Source: an uncultured Sulfurovum sp.
GTDB taxonomy: Bacteria > Campylobacterota > Campylobacteria > Campylobacterales > Sulfurovaceae
Direction of reading: 5' to 3'
DNA: 55,706 nucleotides
NCBI GenBank assembly: GCA_902727935.1
Contig: CACVAX010000044.1
Coordinates: forward strand, 1,619 to 57,324
Below the pieces are notes generated by a model. It was not told the origin of the DNA, made no database searches, and saw only the letters and a program-made list of their open reading frames with translations. The position numbers and the translations under genes were made by a program. Below are positions 17,040 through 24,963 of this stretch, piece after piece; position 1 is the first letter of the stretch, and every line of letters begins with the position of its first letter.

Positions 17040-18188
17040 CTATTTTTTTGAACCTCTTGTTTTTATAAACAGTATCAAAGAGGTCAAAACCGAGACAATC
17101 GCAACGAGTAAAAAAAGAGTTTGTATGTCCGAATGAGCGACAATGGGCTGAAAGATTAAAGGTGAAGAGAATTGCCCTAAAAAAAAGCTAGAGGTTAAGA
17201 TGCCCGAAGCTTTTCCCCGTTTGGAAGCATGTACCTCTGAGAGAAACCATGCGTTGGTATTCACCAAAAGTAGACCAAATGCCATCCCAATGAAAACTGT
17301 GCTGTAAAAAAGATGAGGGATAGAGTGGGCTTGAGACATGATAAAAAGTCCTAAACCAAACAGCACAAAAGTGAAACTGTAAATCTGTAGATAACTTAGT
17401 CGTGCTTTTATTTTAGCATATTGCATGGAAGTGAGTGCATTAAATATCATGGCTGTTACAATGACAAAACCCACAGTTTGTGGTTCTTCATTGAGGGTGT
17501 TTACAATAAGATACGGCAACTGTGTGGGCATCATGTAAAAGAGTACCATGGCAAAAAAAGCTGTAATGTAGACAGGAAGCAAAGAGCTTTCTATCTCTCC
17601 AACTTCCATGGATACTTTATGTTTTTGGGGTTCATACAACGAAAAAAATAAAAAAGGTAAAAAGAGTAACGGTATGAGGTAAATGGCAAAAGGGTAAGAC
17701 CAGTGCATCTGTGCCAAAAGACCTCCCAAGGTAATAAAAACAATGCCTCCTAACGCAACAGACAAACCTTGCACCGACATAAACTTGTGACGAGACGCTT
17801 CATCAAAATAGTCACCAATAAGTGCTGTTGAAGAGGTCATAATGAGTGCTACTCCCAAACCTAAAATGGCTCTTCCTATTAAAATAATATAAAAGTCATG
17901 AAGATAAAGCCCTGAACTTCCTCCCAAAATAAAAAGTATAATTCCTATGTATAAAGGTTTTAATCGTCCCCATTTGTCCACAATCATGCCAACAAAAGGA
18001 GCAAAAAAAGCAATAACCATCGAGGGGATGGTAAGCATGAGTTTAGAAAGAAAATCAATGTGGGGTATCTCTGAAAAAGTCTGACTAATTAACGGTAAAG
18101 AAGAGACAATGGTAATGCCTGACATTACTCCAAGGGTGGCTACCAACAGTAGAGAGATTTTTAGGTTTCGTTGAAATTTATTGGGCAT
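17040..18188 (-). CDS. Major facilitator superfamily drug/multidrug-type transporter
   Basis: A 382-residue membrane protein with 12 hydrophobic segments. Marks of the drug:H+ antiporter group are the loop GMIVDKWGRLKPLYIG between helices 2 and 3 and LIGRAILGLGVALIMTSSTALIGDYF in helices 4-5. The inner-membrane exporter's substrate is unknown. It converges on the GH9 gene with only 10 bp between stop codons, and is divergent from the antiporter gene at 18274; the 85-bp gap must contain both promoters. The short C-terminus (KTRGSKK) is typical. Confidence 0.88.
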   Translation of the reverse strand: MPNKFQRNLKISLLLVATLGVMSGITIVSSLPLISQTFSEIPHIDFLSKLMLTIPSMVIAFFAPFVGMIVDKWGRLKPLYIGIILFILGGSSGLYLHDFYIILIGRAILGLGVALIMTSSTALIGDYFDEASRHKFMSVQGLSVALGGIVFITLGGLLAQMHWSYPFAIYLIPLLFLPFLFFSLYEPQKHKVSMEVGEIESSLLPVYITAFFAMVLFYMMPTQLPYLIVNTLNEEPQTVGFVIVTAMIFNALTSMQYAKIKARLSYLQIYSFTFVLFGLGLFIMSQAHSIPHLFYSTVFIGMAFGLLLVNTNAWFLSEVHASKRGKASGILTSSFFLGQFSSPLIFQPIVAHSDIQTLFLLVAIVSVLTSLILFIKTRGSKK

Positions 18189-18273
18189 AGTGGACTTTCA
18201 TTTTCAAGTAAATAATCTAAATAATAGAGAGTAGTTGCTAAAATACTTTAATTTAAATTTAAGGTATAGATTC

Positions 18274-19614
18274 ATGATATTAACACTTTTAGCTTTATTA
18301 ACCATTTTATTTATCGCCATTGAACTGCAAAAATACTTTAAGATTCCTTCACCTGTTTCACTCATTGGATTAAGTTATGGATTTTATTACATGTTTCCAC
18401 AAATGGTTCTTTTTTCCGAAGAGACTTTTGCTGATTTGGTTTTGTTTTTAATTCCTATTTTAATTGCTGCTGATGCCTTGCAATTGAAGTTAGAAGATTT
18501 GAGAAAAAATGCTTTAAGCCTTTTTTATGTGGCAGCTTTTTCTGTGGCAATTTCCATTAGTTTTGGGATTATTGCTGCGAATACTTTTTTTGCAGAGTAT
18601 GCCCTCTCTACAGGAGCAATTATTGCCCTTTTTGCTATGGTCTTAGCCACTGACCCTGTTTCCGTGGTTTCGGTTTTTTCTTCCTTTAAAGTACCCCATA
18701 AATTGGCTATTTTAGCCGAAGGTGAGTCACTCTTTAATGATGCAACGGCATTGATTATCTTTATGTTTATTGCCATTCCCATGATAAATGGGGTACAAAT
18801 TGGAGCCATGGACATTGCTTTGGTGTCTCTGAAGGTGATACTCTTTTCGGTACTTATTGGGCTTTTTGTGGGGTATGTGGGAATACTCCTTATGCGTTTA
18901 ACTTCCGATGCCATGAGTGAATTGGTTCTTATTTTACTAACAGCTTACGGAGCATTTGAAATAGCCGAAATCTTTCATTTTGCTGGACTTTTAGCTGTTA
19001 TTGTTGCCATTATTACACTCAATACCATTACCCAAAAGTCTTTTGATGAGAAAGCACGTCAAGTTAAAAAATCCTCTAGCATTGTCAATCGTGCAAATCG
19101 TAATAAAAAAATCTTTTCCACAAGTTTTATGAGTGGTATTACCCGTCGACTCTCTAACGATGTAAGTAGCATTGAGCGACACAAACAAAACTTAAATTAT
19201 GTGGGTGTTTTAGCACTTCTAGCCAATACCTTTTTATTTATGTCCATGGCAAGTATTGTGCATATTGATGAGTTGTTAGCCTACAAAACAGAGATACTGC
19301 TTATGTTTTTAATTACCACACTCATTCGTGCTTTTATGATGGGGACTTTTGGGATTGTTTCGAATCTAACACAAAAAATGACCAACATTGGCGTACGTTG
19401 GTGGTCAGTCTTGTTGTTTGCAGGAATCAAAGGAGGGCTTTCCATTGTGATGCTTCAAATGCTTCCTAAAGGTTTTGAACATCAAGCCATGTTTGAAGCC
19501 ATTGTGATTGGGGTTATCTTACTCTCTACTTTTGTCTATGCCACCGTGTTAGTAGGTATTATTTTACTCAATAAAAATGCGTTCGATAAAGAAGTTAGAA
19601 GAGAGAGACATTAA
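18274..19614 (+). CDS. Cation:proton antiporter, CPA1 (NhaP-like) family
   Basis: About 446 residues with 12 or so hydrophobic segments. Helix 5 carries ATDPVSVVSVF and helix 6 EGESLFNDATALIIF; the ND pair is the ion-binding signature of the CPA1 family (electroneutral Na+/H+ or K+/H+ exchange). A hydrophilic insertion (about residues 265-310, basic with KARQVKKSS) interrupts the membrane part. The ATG at 18274 is preferred over an upstream in-frame TTG at 18235 because TTAAGG lies 10 nt before it and the first helix (MILTLLALLTILFIAIEL) starts there. It probably contributes to pH or salt homeostasis, fitting a marine habitat. Confidence 0.87.
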   Translation: MILTLLALLTILFIAIELQKYFKIPSPVSLIGLSYGFYYMFPQMVLFSEETFADLVLFLIPILIAADALQLKLEDLRKNALSLFYVAAFSVAISISFGIIAANTFFAEYALSTGAIIALFAMVLATDPVSVVSVFSSFKVPHKLAILAEGESLFNDATALIIFMFIAIPMINGVQIGAMDIALVSLKVILFSVLIGLFVGYVGILLMRLTSDAMSELVLILLTAYGAFEIAEIFHFAGLLAVIVAIITLNTITQKSFDEKARQVKKSSSIVNRANRNKKIFSTSFMSGITRRLSNDVSSIERHKQNLNYVGVLALLANTFLFMSMASIVHIDELLAYKTEILLMFLITTLIRAFMMGTFGIVSNLTQKMTNIGVRWWSVLLFAGIKGGLSIVMLQMLPKGFEHQAMFEAIVIGVILLSTFVYATVLVGIILLNKNAFDKEVRRERH

Positions 19615-19619
19615 GCCTC

Positions 19620-19646
19620 AAAGGGTAGCCCAAAAGACTACCCTTT
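19620..19646. terminator. Bidirectional hairpin between antiporter and msr genes
   Basis: AAAGGGTAG (19620-19628) and CTACCCTTT (19638-19646) form a perfect 9-bp stem with a 9-nt loop, placed between the convergent stop codons (19614 and 19650). Confidence 0.75.
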
Positions 19647-19649
19647 AAG

Positions 19650-20585
19650 TTAAAACCTCTTTTGATATGCGTGACAATAAGGCTTAGAACCTTTATGTTC
19701 ATAATAATCTTGATGATAATCTTCTGCTTTATAAAAAACCTCCTCTTTGGCTTCTATGATTTTGGTGGCGACTTTAAGCCCTTTACTCTCTAAAATCTTG
19801 ACAAGCTTTTGAATGGTTGCTTTCTCTTCATCATTTTTGACAAAAATAGCTGAGAGATATTGCGACCCAATGTCTGGCCCTTGTCCATTGGTTTGGGTAG
19901 GATCATGAATTTCAAAAAAAGCTTTCGCCAAGGTTTCATAGCTCAGCACATTAGGGTCATAAACCACTTCAACCGTTTCTAAATGTGCTGTGTTTTTACG
20001 AATCACCTCTTGATAAGTAGGATTTTTCATCTTTCCACCCATGTAACCTGAAATGGCATCTTTAACGCCTTTTATGGACTCTAAATGGTACTCCACTCCC
20101 CAAAAACATCCTCCTGCAAAGTAGGCACGTTTAAGTTCCTCTTTTTTTGTCTCTTTCTTTTTAAAGTTGAGTGAAATAGAGTTAACACAGTGTCGCGTGT
20201 TTTTAGCTGTCATCCCCTCACCTTTAAACACATGACCCAAATGGGCGTTACAGTTGGCACAAAGAATTTCCATTCGGTAGCCATCAGCATCTTTTTTATG
20301 TTTAATAGCCCCTTTAATCTCATCATCAAAACTGGGCCATCCACAGTTGGAGTTAAATTTGTCAGCAGATTGATAAAGAGGAGCATCGCACACTTTACAA
20401 GTATAAACACCCTCTTCTTTGTTGTTGAGGTATTTTCCTGTATAAGGACGCTCTGTGCCTTTGTTAACAATCACCTCTTTTTCTTGTTCCGTAAGATTTT
20501 GCAAGGCAGCAGCCCATGGTTTAAGCTCTTGGGCATTTATTAAATGTAAACCGATGATACTTAGAATGAGTAATAACTTTATCAT
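19650..20585 (-). CDS. msrAB: Exported methionine sulfoxide reductase, MsrB-MsrA fusion
   Basis: 311 residues. A short signal peptide (MIKLLLILSIIGLHLINA) places it in the periplasm. MsrB comes first (about residues 25-145), with zinc Cys63/Cys66 and Cys109/Cys112, CGWPSF, and catalytic Cys133 in RHCVNS. MsrA follows (about 153-305), with GGCFWG (catalytic Cys160), GYMGG, HDPTQTNGQGPDIGSQY and the C-terminal DYHQDYY. Together they repair both diastereomers of oxidised methionine in envelope proteins. The MsrB-then-MsrA order is the reverse of the better-known MsrA-MsrB fusions such as PilB. The membrane or periplasmic electron donor is not encoded nearby. There is no adjacent oxidant-specific regulator. 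Confidence 0.95.
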   Translation of the reverse strand: MIKLLLILSIIGLHLINAQELKPWAAALQNLTEQEKEVIVNKGTERPYTGKYLNNKEEGVYTCKVCDAPLYQSADKFNSNCGWPSFDDEIKGAIKHKKDADGYRMEILCANCNAHLGHVFKGEGMTAKNTRHCVNSISLNFKKKETKKEELKRAYFAGGCFWGVEYHLESIKGVKDAISGYMGGKMKNPTYQEVIRKNTAHLETVEVVYDPNVLSYETLAKAFFEIHDPTQTNGQGPDIGSQYLSAIFVKNDEEKATIQKLVKILESKGLKVATKIIEAKEEVFYKAEDYHQDYYEHKGSKPYCHAYQKRF

Positions 20586-20676
20586 TTTATATTCCTTTAA
20601 CTGTTTTAGTTAGAGAGTATATATACCTTTTATTAATATTTGATAAACAACCTTTTAATTTTAAAGAGCCTTTGGT

Positions 20677-20682
20677 TATAAT
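20677..20682 (+). promoter_or_regulatory. -10 box of the rpmE promoter
   Basis: TATAAT in TTTGGTTATAATTCGCTCC. The predicted transcript begins about 120 nt upstream of the rpmE start, leaving a long leader. Confidence 0.65.
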
Positions 20683-20724
20683 TCGCTCCAAATTTCCCGT
20701 ATTGCCAAGAGTCTTACGAGAATA

Positions 20725-20775
20725 CCCTTCTATGTTTTAGAAGAAGAGCGAAAGCTAGGGCAGGTTAGTGACCTG
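20725..20775 (+). ncRNA. Structured leader of rpmE: three-way junction plus hairpin, possible L31 autoregulatory element
   Basis: CCCT (20725-20728) can pair with AGGG (20757-20760) and enclose two hairpins: one with TCTA/TAGA (the arms can extend to CTTCTA 20727-20732 and TAGAAG 20738-20743 in an alternative register) and AGC-GAAA-GCT (20747-20756), a GNRA-capped helix. A separate CAGGT/ACCTG hairpin follows (20761-20775). The spacing from promoter to gene and the compact folding suggest regulation by ribosomal protein, as known for other L31 leaders in other phyla. It matches no leader family that I recognise. Confidence 0.4.
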
Positions 20776-20808
20776 ACATAAATAAAAATTACTTTAAAAG
20801 GTCTTATG

Positions 20809-21006
20809 ATGAGAAAAGATATTCACCCAGATTACCAAGTATGTGCTGTTAAATGTGCATGTGGAAATGAGTTCGAAATTAGAACAAACAAGGCAGAGAT
20901 GACCATTGATATTTGTAACGAATGTCACCCATTCTTCACAGGTTCAGAAAGAAGCGTTGATGCTGCTGGAAGAATTGACAAATTTAAGAAAAAATATAAC
21001 CTTTAA
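20809..21006 (+). CDS. rpmE: 50S ribosomal protein L31 (zinc type)
   Basis: 65 residues starting [10 protein letters not shown]. The zinc-binding Cys set is present as CACGN and [10 protein letters not shown], so this is the Cys-containing form rather than the zinc-independent paralogue. The C-terminus ([12 protein letters not shown]) is typical. Two adjacent ATG codons occur at 20806 and 20809; the second gives the family N-terminus and better spacing (7 nt) from the AAAAGG ribosome site. It leads an RNA-modification/translation block with rsmI and rlmB. Confidence 0.96.
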   Translation: MRKDIHPDYQVCAVKCACGNEFEIRTNKAEMTIDICNECHPFFTGSERSVDAAGRIDKFKKKYNL

Positions 21007-21020
21007 TCGGTCATTCCTAC

Positions 21021-21045
21021 GTTCTCTTCGCTTGACGAAGGGAAC
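21021..21045 (+). terminator. Strong hairpin between rpmE and rsmI
   Basis: GTTCTCTTCG (21021-21030) pairs with CGAAGGGAAC (21036-21045) over 10 bp (one T-G pair) around CTTGA. No T-run follows, so it may lower read-through or mark an RNA-processing site that separates abundant rpmE mRNA from rsmI. Confidence 0.5.
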
Positions 21046-21060
21046 ACATAGAAAGAATTT

Positions 21061-21885
21061 ATGCTAACCTTTATTCCCACTCCCATTGGAAACCCCCAAG
21101 ACATTACTATTAGAGCTTTAAAAGAGTTTGAAAAAGCTTCATTGTTTTTATGTGAAGATACACGAGAGACTAAAAGATTATTACGTATTTTAGAGGAACG
21201 TTTTGATTTTACTTACCCCTCTGATGAGGTAGAGTTTTTATCTTTTCATGAACATAATGGTGCTGAACGTCTAGCTGAGGTAGCTTCTCGATTGGCTAGA
21301 GAAGAAGTAGTGTATGTGTCGGATGCTGGTATGCCTGTTATCTCTGACCCTGGACAACTTTTAGTAGCTCATTGTCAAAAACATCAAGTAACTTATGATG
21401 TTTTACCTGGGGGTACAGCTGTTACCACAGCTTATGCAGCCTCAGGTTTTGAAGAGGGTGAATTTACCTTTTGTGCTTTTCTTCCTCAAAAAGGTTCAGA
21501 ACGTACTACAGCATTGATAGCGATGATGAATGCTAGGACAAATACAGTGCTTTATGAAGCACCTCACCGAATTGAAAAATTGCTTACTGAAATTGTAGCC
21601 ATTGATGAAGAGCGAGAACTCTTTTTGGCTAAGGAATTGACTAAAAAATTTCAGAACTATTATCGAGGATTAGCCAAAGAGATTCTTTTGCAGTTTGGAG
21701 AGAATAGCATCAACAGTAAAGGTGAGTGGGTTGTGGTGATTAAATCTAAAGAAGCAGACTCTAAAGCCTTGTACGTAGAGGATGTTTTAGTATTAGATTT
21801 ACAGCCTAAGGTAAAAGCCAAGTTACTTGCAAAATTGACGAACAAATCTGTTAAAGCATGGTATGCCGAACTTATAAATCAATAA
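21061..21885 (+). CDS. rsmI: 16S rRNA (cytidine1402-2'-O)-methyltransferase RsmI
   Basis: A 274-residue SAM-dependent enzyme of the tetrapyrrole-methylase fold. It begins with FIPTPIGNPQDITIRAL and has CEDTRETKRLL, the SDAGMPVISDPG loop, the PGGTAVTTAYAASGF region and YEAPHRIEKLL. These are standard RsmI motifs. It methylates C1402 in the decoding centre of the ribosome. Only a weak ribosome site (AGAAAG) is visible. The C-terminal 40 residues are a small Lys-rich extension. Confidence 0.94.
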   Translation: MLTFIPTPIGNPQDITIRALKEFEKASLFLCEDTRETKRLLRILEERFDFTYPSDEVEFLSFHEHNGAERLAEVASRLAREEVVYVSDAGMPVISDPGQLLVAHCQKHQVTYDVLPGGTAVTTAYAASGFEEGEFTFCAFLPQKGSERTTALIAMMNARTNTVLYEAPHRIEKLLTEIVAIDEERELFLAKELTKKFQNYYRGLAKEILLQFGENSINSKGEWVVVIKSKEADSKALYVEDVLVLDLQPKVKAKLLAKLTNKSVKAWYAELINQ

Positions 21886-21934
21886 ACAACGTAGAATAAT
21901 AGAAATACAGCAAAAAAAGGGTAAAATCTTTTTT

Positions 21935-22618
21935 ATGATTATTTATGGAAAACAAGTCTGTTTACATGCTTTAGAAGTGCATGAAGCGAAGATTAAAACA
22001 ATATACATTGCTAAAAAAGGGATTTTACCTCAGAAGCTTTTTGATGCCAACAGAGATAAAATTAAATTTTTAGAAGAACGATGGGCACAGAGCATGAGTA
22101 AAGGGGGAAACCATCAAGGTATTTTACTTGAAATAGAACCTTTGGAACAGAGCGACTTATCCACGTTAAAAAAAGAACGTTTTATTTTAGTCCTTGACGG
22201 TTTAACCGATACAGGTAACATTGGTGCAATTATTCGTTCAGCATATGCTTTAGGTGTTGACGGAGTGATTGCGACAGGTGTTAAAACTTTAAATATGGCT
22301 TCCATTGTTCGTACAAGTTCAGGAACATTATTAGATTTACCTTTTGTAATTGTTCCCAATATTTTAGATGTTTTAAATGAACTTAAACAAGTAGATTTCA
22401 AAGTTTATGGTGCTTCAATGGATGGAGAACAGCTTGATAAATGTCAGTTTAGTGAAAAAAAGGTACTGGTTTTAGGTTCTGAGGGTGAAGGACTATCAAA
22501 AAGGGCAAAGTCGAAGGTAGATCACGTCGTGTCTATTGAGATGAAGCATGAGTTTAATTCACTAAATGTAAGTGCAGCAGCAGCAATATTAATTCATAGG
22601 ATGGGAAATGTTATTTAA
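21935..22618 (+). CDS. rlmB: 23S rRNA (guanosine2251-2'-O)-methyltransferase RlmB, SpoU family
   Basis: 227 residues, with an N-terminal RNA-binding subdomain (starts IYGKQVCLHALEVH) and a C-terminal SPOUT knot. Knot motifs are LDGLTDTGNIGAIIRSAYALG, LVLGSEGEGLSKRAKSKVDH and the final NSLNVSAAAAILIHRM, diagnostic for TrmH/SpoU enzymes. Its N-terminal part is shorter than in E. coli RlmB. Assignment to RlmB rather than TrmL/TrmH rests on the N-terminal domain and the rRNA-modification neighbour rsmI. It overlaps the next gene by 11 nt. Confidence 0.88.
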   Translation: MIIYGKQVCLHALEVHEAKIKTIYIAKKGILPQKLFDANRDKIKFLEERWAQSMSKGGNHQGILLEIEPLEQSDLSTLKKERFILVLDGLTDTGNIGAIIRSAYALGVDGVIATGVKTLNMASIVRTSSGTLLDLPFVIVPNILDVLNELKQVDFKVYGASMDGEQLDKCQFSEKKVLVLGSEGEGLSKRAKSKVDHVVSIEMKHEFNSLNVSAAAAILIHRMGNVI

Positions 22619-23624
22619 CGAGATTATAGACACAGATGGTATTGAAGGGGTCGCTTCAAAAACAAATATTTCAACAGTTAACTTAGGGTACTTACTGGAA
22701 GAAGATTTTGGAAGACTAAACAGGGTAAAAGCATTGGGCTTTCTGTTAATTTTAGAGAGAGAATATAAAGAAGCTGATGTTGATGCACTTCGAGATAGAA
22801 TTAAAACCTATTATGATGAACATAAACCTTCAGATGATAAGGTTGTCATGGTAGCAAAAGACTCTGTAGAAGGAGCTAGTAACTTTTCATTCTTTAAACT
22901 CTTTATTATTCTTGCATTGGTGGCTGGTGCGTATTTCCTCTATAGCCAAGGTAAACTTGATTCATTAATTCAAAACATTGAGGATAAAAAAGAGTTTTTT
23001 GATGACAAAAAAGCCTTAGAAAACAATGTAAGTGATGCTGATGCAGACAAGGTTGTTGTGGGAAAGTCTGAAGAGGAGTCTATTAAAATTGAGACTCCTG
23101 TTGCACCTAAAGTAGATACTATTGTCTTAAACGATGAAACTTTAGATGATAACGAGACAATAGAAGAGGCTCAAGCATTATTGACATTGGCCGATGATAC
23201 TGAAGCTGATGATATTCAACTAGAAAATAACAAATCTGTTGAAGCCGTTGTAAAAGAAGTTGCAGCCGAGTTTTTAGCCAATGAAGAAAATAGTTCTATA
23301 GCAACGAATGAAGAGTCAACTGTTGATGCCATTAAAATAACAACGGTCAACGTTAATCCTACACGAGGGATGTTATGGTTTGGTTTTATCAACCTTGATA
23401 CTAAAAAACGTAGAGAGTTTATGAAAAAAGTCTCTACGCCATTTAATATCAATAATAGTAGATGGCTTTTGGTAACAGGTCATGGTTATTTGGATGTTGT
23501 TGCAGGTGAAAAGACCTTAGACATTTCAGATAATAAGAAGCACTATTTTTACATAGATGCATCTGAATTACGTGAAATTGATAAAAAAGAGTTTAGAACG
23601 CTGAACGGACGTAGAGGCTGGTAA
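22608..23624 (+). CDS. RodZ-like single-pass membrane protein of unknown function
   Basis: 338 residues. A cytoplasmic part (about 1-90) starts IIDTDGIEGVASKTNISTVN and contains a helical segment that could be a degenerate HTH (GIEGVASKTNIS, LGYLLEEDFGRLNRVKALGF). One membrane helix follows (FKLFIILALVAGAYFLY, about 97-113). The periplasmic part has a long acidic, low-complexity linker and a compact C-terminal domain (RGMLWFGFINLDTKKRREF to TLNGRRGW). Its HTH-TM-linker-beta-domain order is like RodZ, but key RodZ motifs are not evident. It starts inside rlmB (11-nt overlap), so it is translationally coupled. Function unknown; a role in envelope or shape is only suggested by architecture. Confidence 0.75.
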   Translation: MLFNEIIDTDGIEGVASKTNISTVNLGYLLEEDFGRLNRVKALGFLLILEREYKEADVDALRDRIKTYYDEHKPSDDKVVMVAKDSVEGASNFSFFKLFIILALVAGAYFLYSQGKLDSLIQNIEDKKEFFDDKKALENNVSDADADKVVVGKSEEESIKIETPVAPKVDTIVLNDETLDDNETIEEAQALLTLADDTEADDIQLENNKSVEAVVKEVAAEFLANEENSSIATNEESTVDAIKITTVNVNPTRGMLWFGFINLDTKKRREFMKKVSTPFNINNSRWLLVTGHGYLDVVAGEKTLDISDNKKHYFYIDASELREIDKKEFRTLNGRRGW

Positions 23625-23724
23625 AGATTTAAACATTTTTAAAATTTTCTTAAATTATAAAAAATAAAGTTAATGGAAAAAATGTTAAGGTATAAAATTG
23701 AAATAATGAGTGGAGAAGATAAGA

Positions 23725-24963
23725 ATGTTTGATGAGATTCAATTTGAAAAAATAAATAGATTGCCAAAATATATTTTTGCTGAGATAAATGACCTAAAAA
23801 TGGCAGCAAGAAGAGAAGGTAAGGATATTATAGATTTTTCCATGGGGAATCCCGATGCCCGAACACCTCAGCCGATTATTGATAAACTTTGTGAAACGGC
23901 ACAACGTGACAAGACACATGGTTACTCTGCGAGTAAAGGTATTTATAAACTACGTCTTGCCATGGTGAATTGGTACAAAAGAAAATACAATGTTGAACTA
24001 GATCCAGACACAGAAGTGGTCGCAACCATGGGAAGTAAAGAAGGGTACGTTCACTTAGTACAAGCTATCTCTAATCCTGGTGATGTGGCGATTGTTCCTG
24101 ATCCTACTTATCCTATTCATTCACAAGCATTTATTTTAGCTGGTGCAAATGTAGAGAAGATGCAGTTAAAGTTTGATGAAGAAAATTTTGAAGTGGATGA
24201 AGAACAGTTTTTTATTGATTTAAATGATGCCTTAGATAATTCATTGCCTAAAGCCAAGTTTTTAATTTTAAATTTTCCTCATAACCCTACAACAGCGACG
24301 GTTACTCCTGCTTTTTATGAAAAAATTGTGGCTTTAGCAAGAGAAAAACGTTTTTACATTATTTCAGATATTGCTTATGCTGATATTACATTTGATGGTT
24401 ACACAACCCCTTCTATTTTAGAAGTTGAAGGGGCAAAAGAAGTGGCTGTAGAAGCTTATACGATGTCTAAGTCATACAACATGGCTGGTTGGCGTGTTGG
24501 TTTTGTGGTTGGTAATAAAAAGCTTATTGGGGCATTACAGAGCATTAAGTCATGGTTGGATTATGGAATGTTTACCCCAATTCAAGTAGCAGCAACGGTT
24601 GCTTTAGATGAACATCACTATGTACCTGATGAGCAGATTGTCCCTCTTTATGAAAAAAGAAGAGATACGATGCTTCAGTCATTTGAAAATGCTGGTTGGA
24701 AAATGGGCAAACCAAATGCTTCCATGTTTATTTGGGGTAAAATTCCAGAAAATTGTAGAGCCATGGGGTCACTTGAATTTTCAAAAAGATTACTAGTTGA
24801 AGCTGGTGTGGCCGTAAGTCCTGGTATTGGTTTTGGTAAATATGGTGATGAGTATGTACGTATTGCACTGATTGAAAATGAAAATCGAATTAGACAAGCA
24901 GCAAGAAATATTAAAAAGTTTTTAAAAACCGTTGATGAAGAAAATAAAAAAGGGGAAGCATAA
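23725..24963 (+). CDS. alaC: AlaC-like class I/II aminotransferase
   Basis: 412 residues, fold-type I PLP enzyme. The N-terminal half matches E. coli AlaC (YfdZ) closely in pattern: RLPKYIFAEINDLKMAARR, IIDFSMGNPD, HGYSASKGI, GSKEGYVHL, and the PLP lysine at 249 in MSKSYNMAGWRVGF. AlaC makes alanine from pyruvate and glutamate; the paralogous LL-diaminopimelate aminotransferase is the main alternative. ATG at 23725, preceded by GGAGAAGATAAGA, is preferred over a GTG 15 nt upstream. Its stop overlaps the hom start (TAATG), so the two form an amino-acid biosynthesis unit. Confidence 0.85.
   Translation: MFDEIQFEKINRLPKYIFAEINDLKMAARREGKDIIDFSMGNPDARTPQPIIDKLCETAQRDKTHGYSASKGIYKLRLAMVNWYKRKYNVELDPDTEVVATMGSKEGYVHLVQAISNPGDVAIVPDPTYPIHSQAFILAGANVEKMQLKFDEENFEVDEEQFFIDLNDALDNSLPKAKFLILNFPHNPTTATVTPAFYEKIVALAREKRFYIISDIAYADITFDGYTTPSILEVEGAKEVAVEAYTMSKSYNMAGWRVGFVVGNKKLIGALQSIKSWLDYGMFTPIQVAATVALDEHHYVPDEQIVPLYEKRRDTMLQSFENAGWKMGKPNASMFIWGKIPENCRAMGSLEFSKRLLVEAGVAVSPGIGFGKYGDEYVRIALIENENRIRQAARNIKKFLKTVDEENKKGEA

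Noticed and set aside
20683-20808. SRP RNA, tmRNA or RNase P RNA in the rpmE leader
   Set aside because: The length and the conserved motifs of those RNAs are missing; the folding is better read as an mRNA leader.
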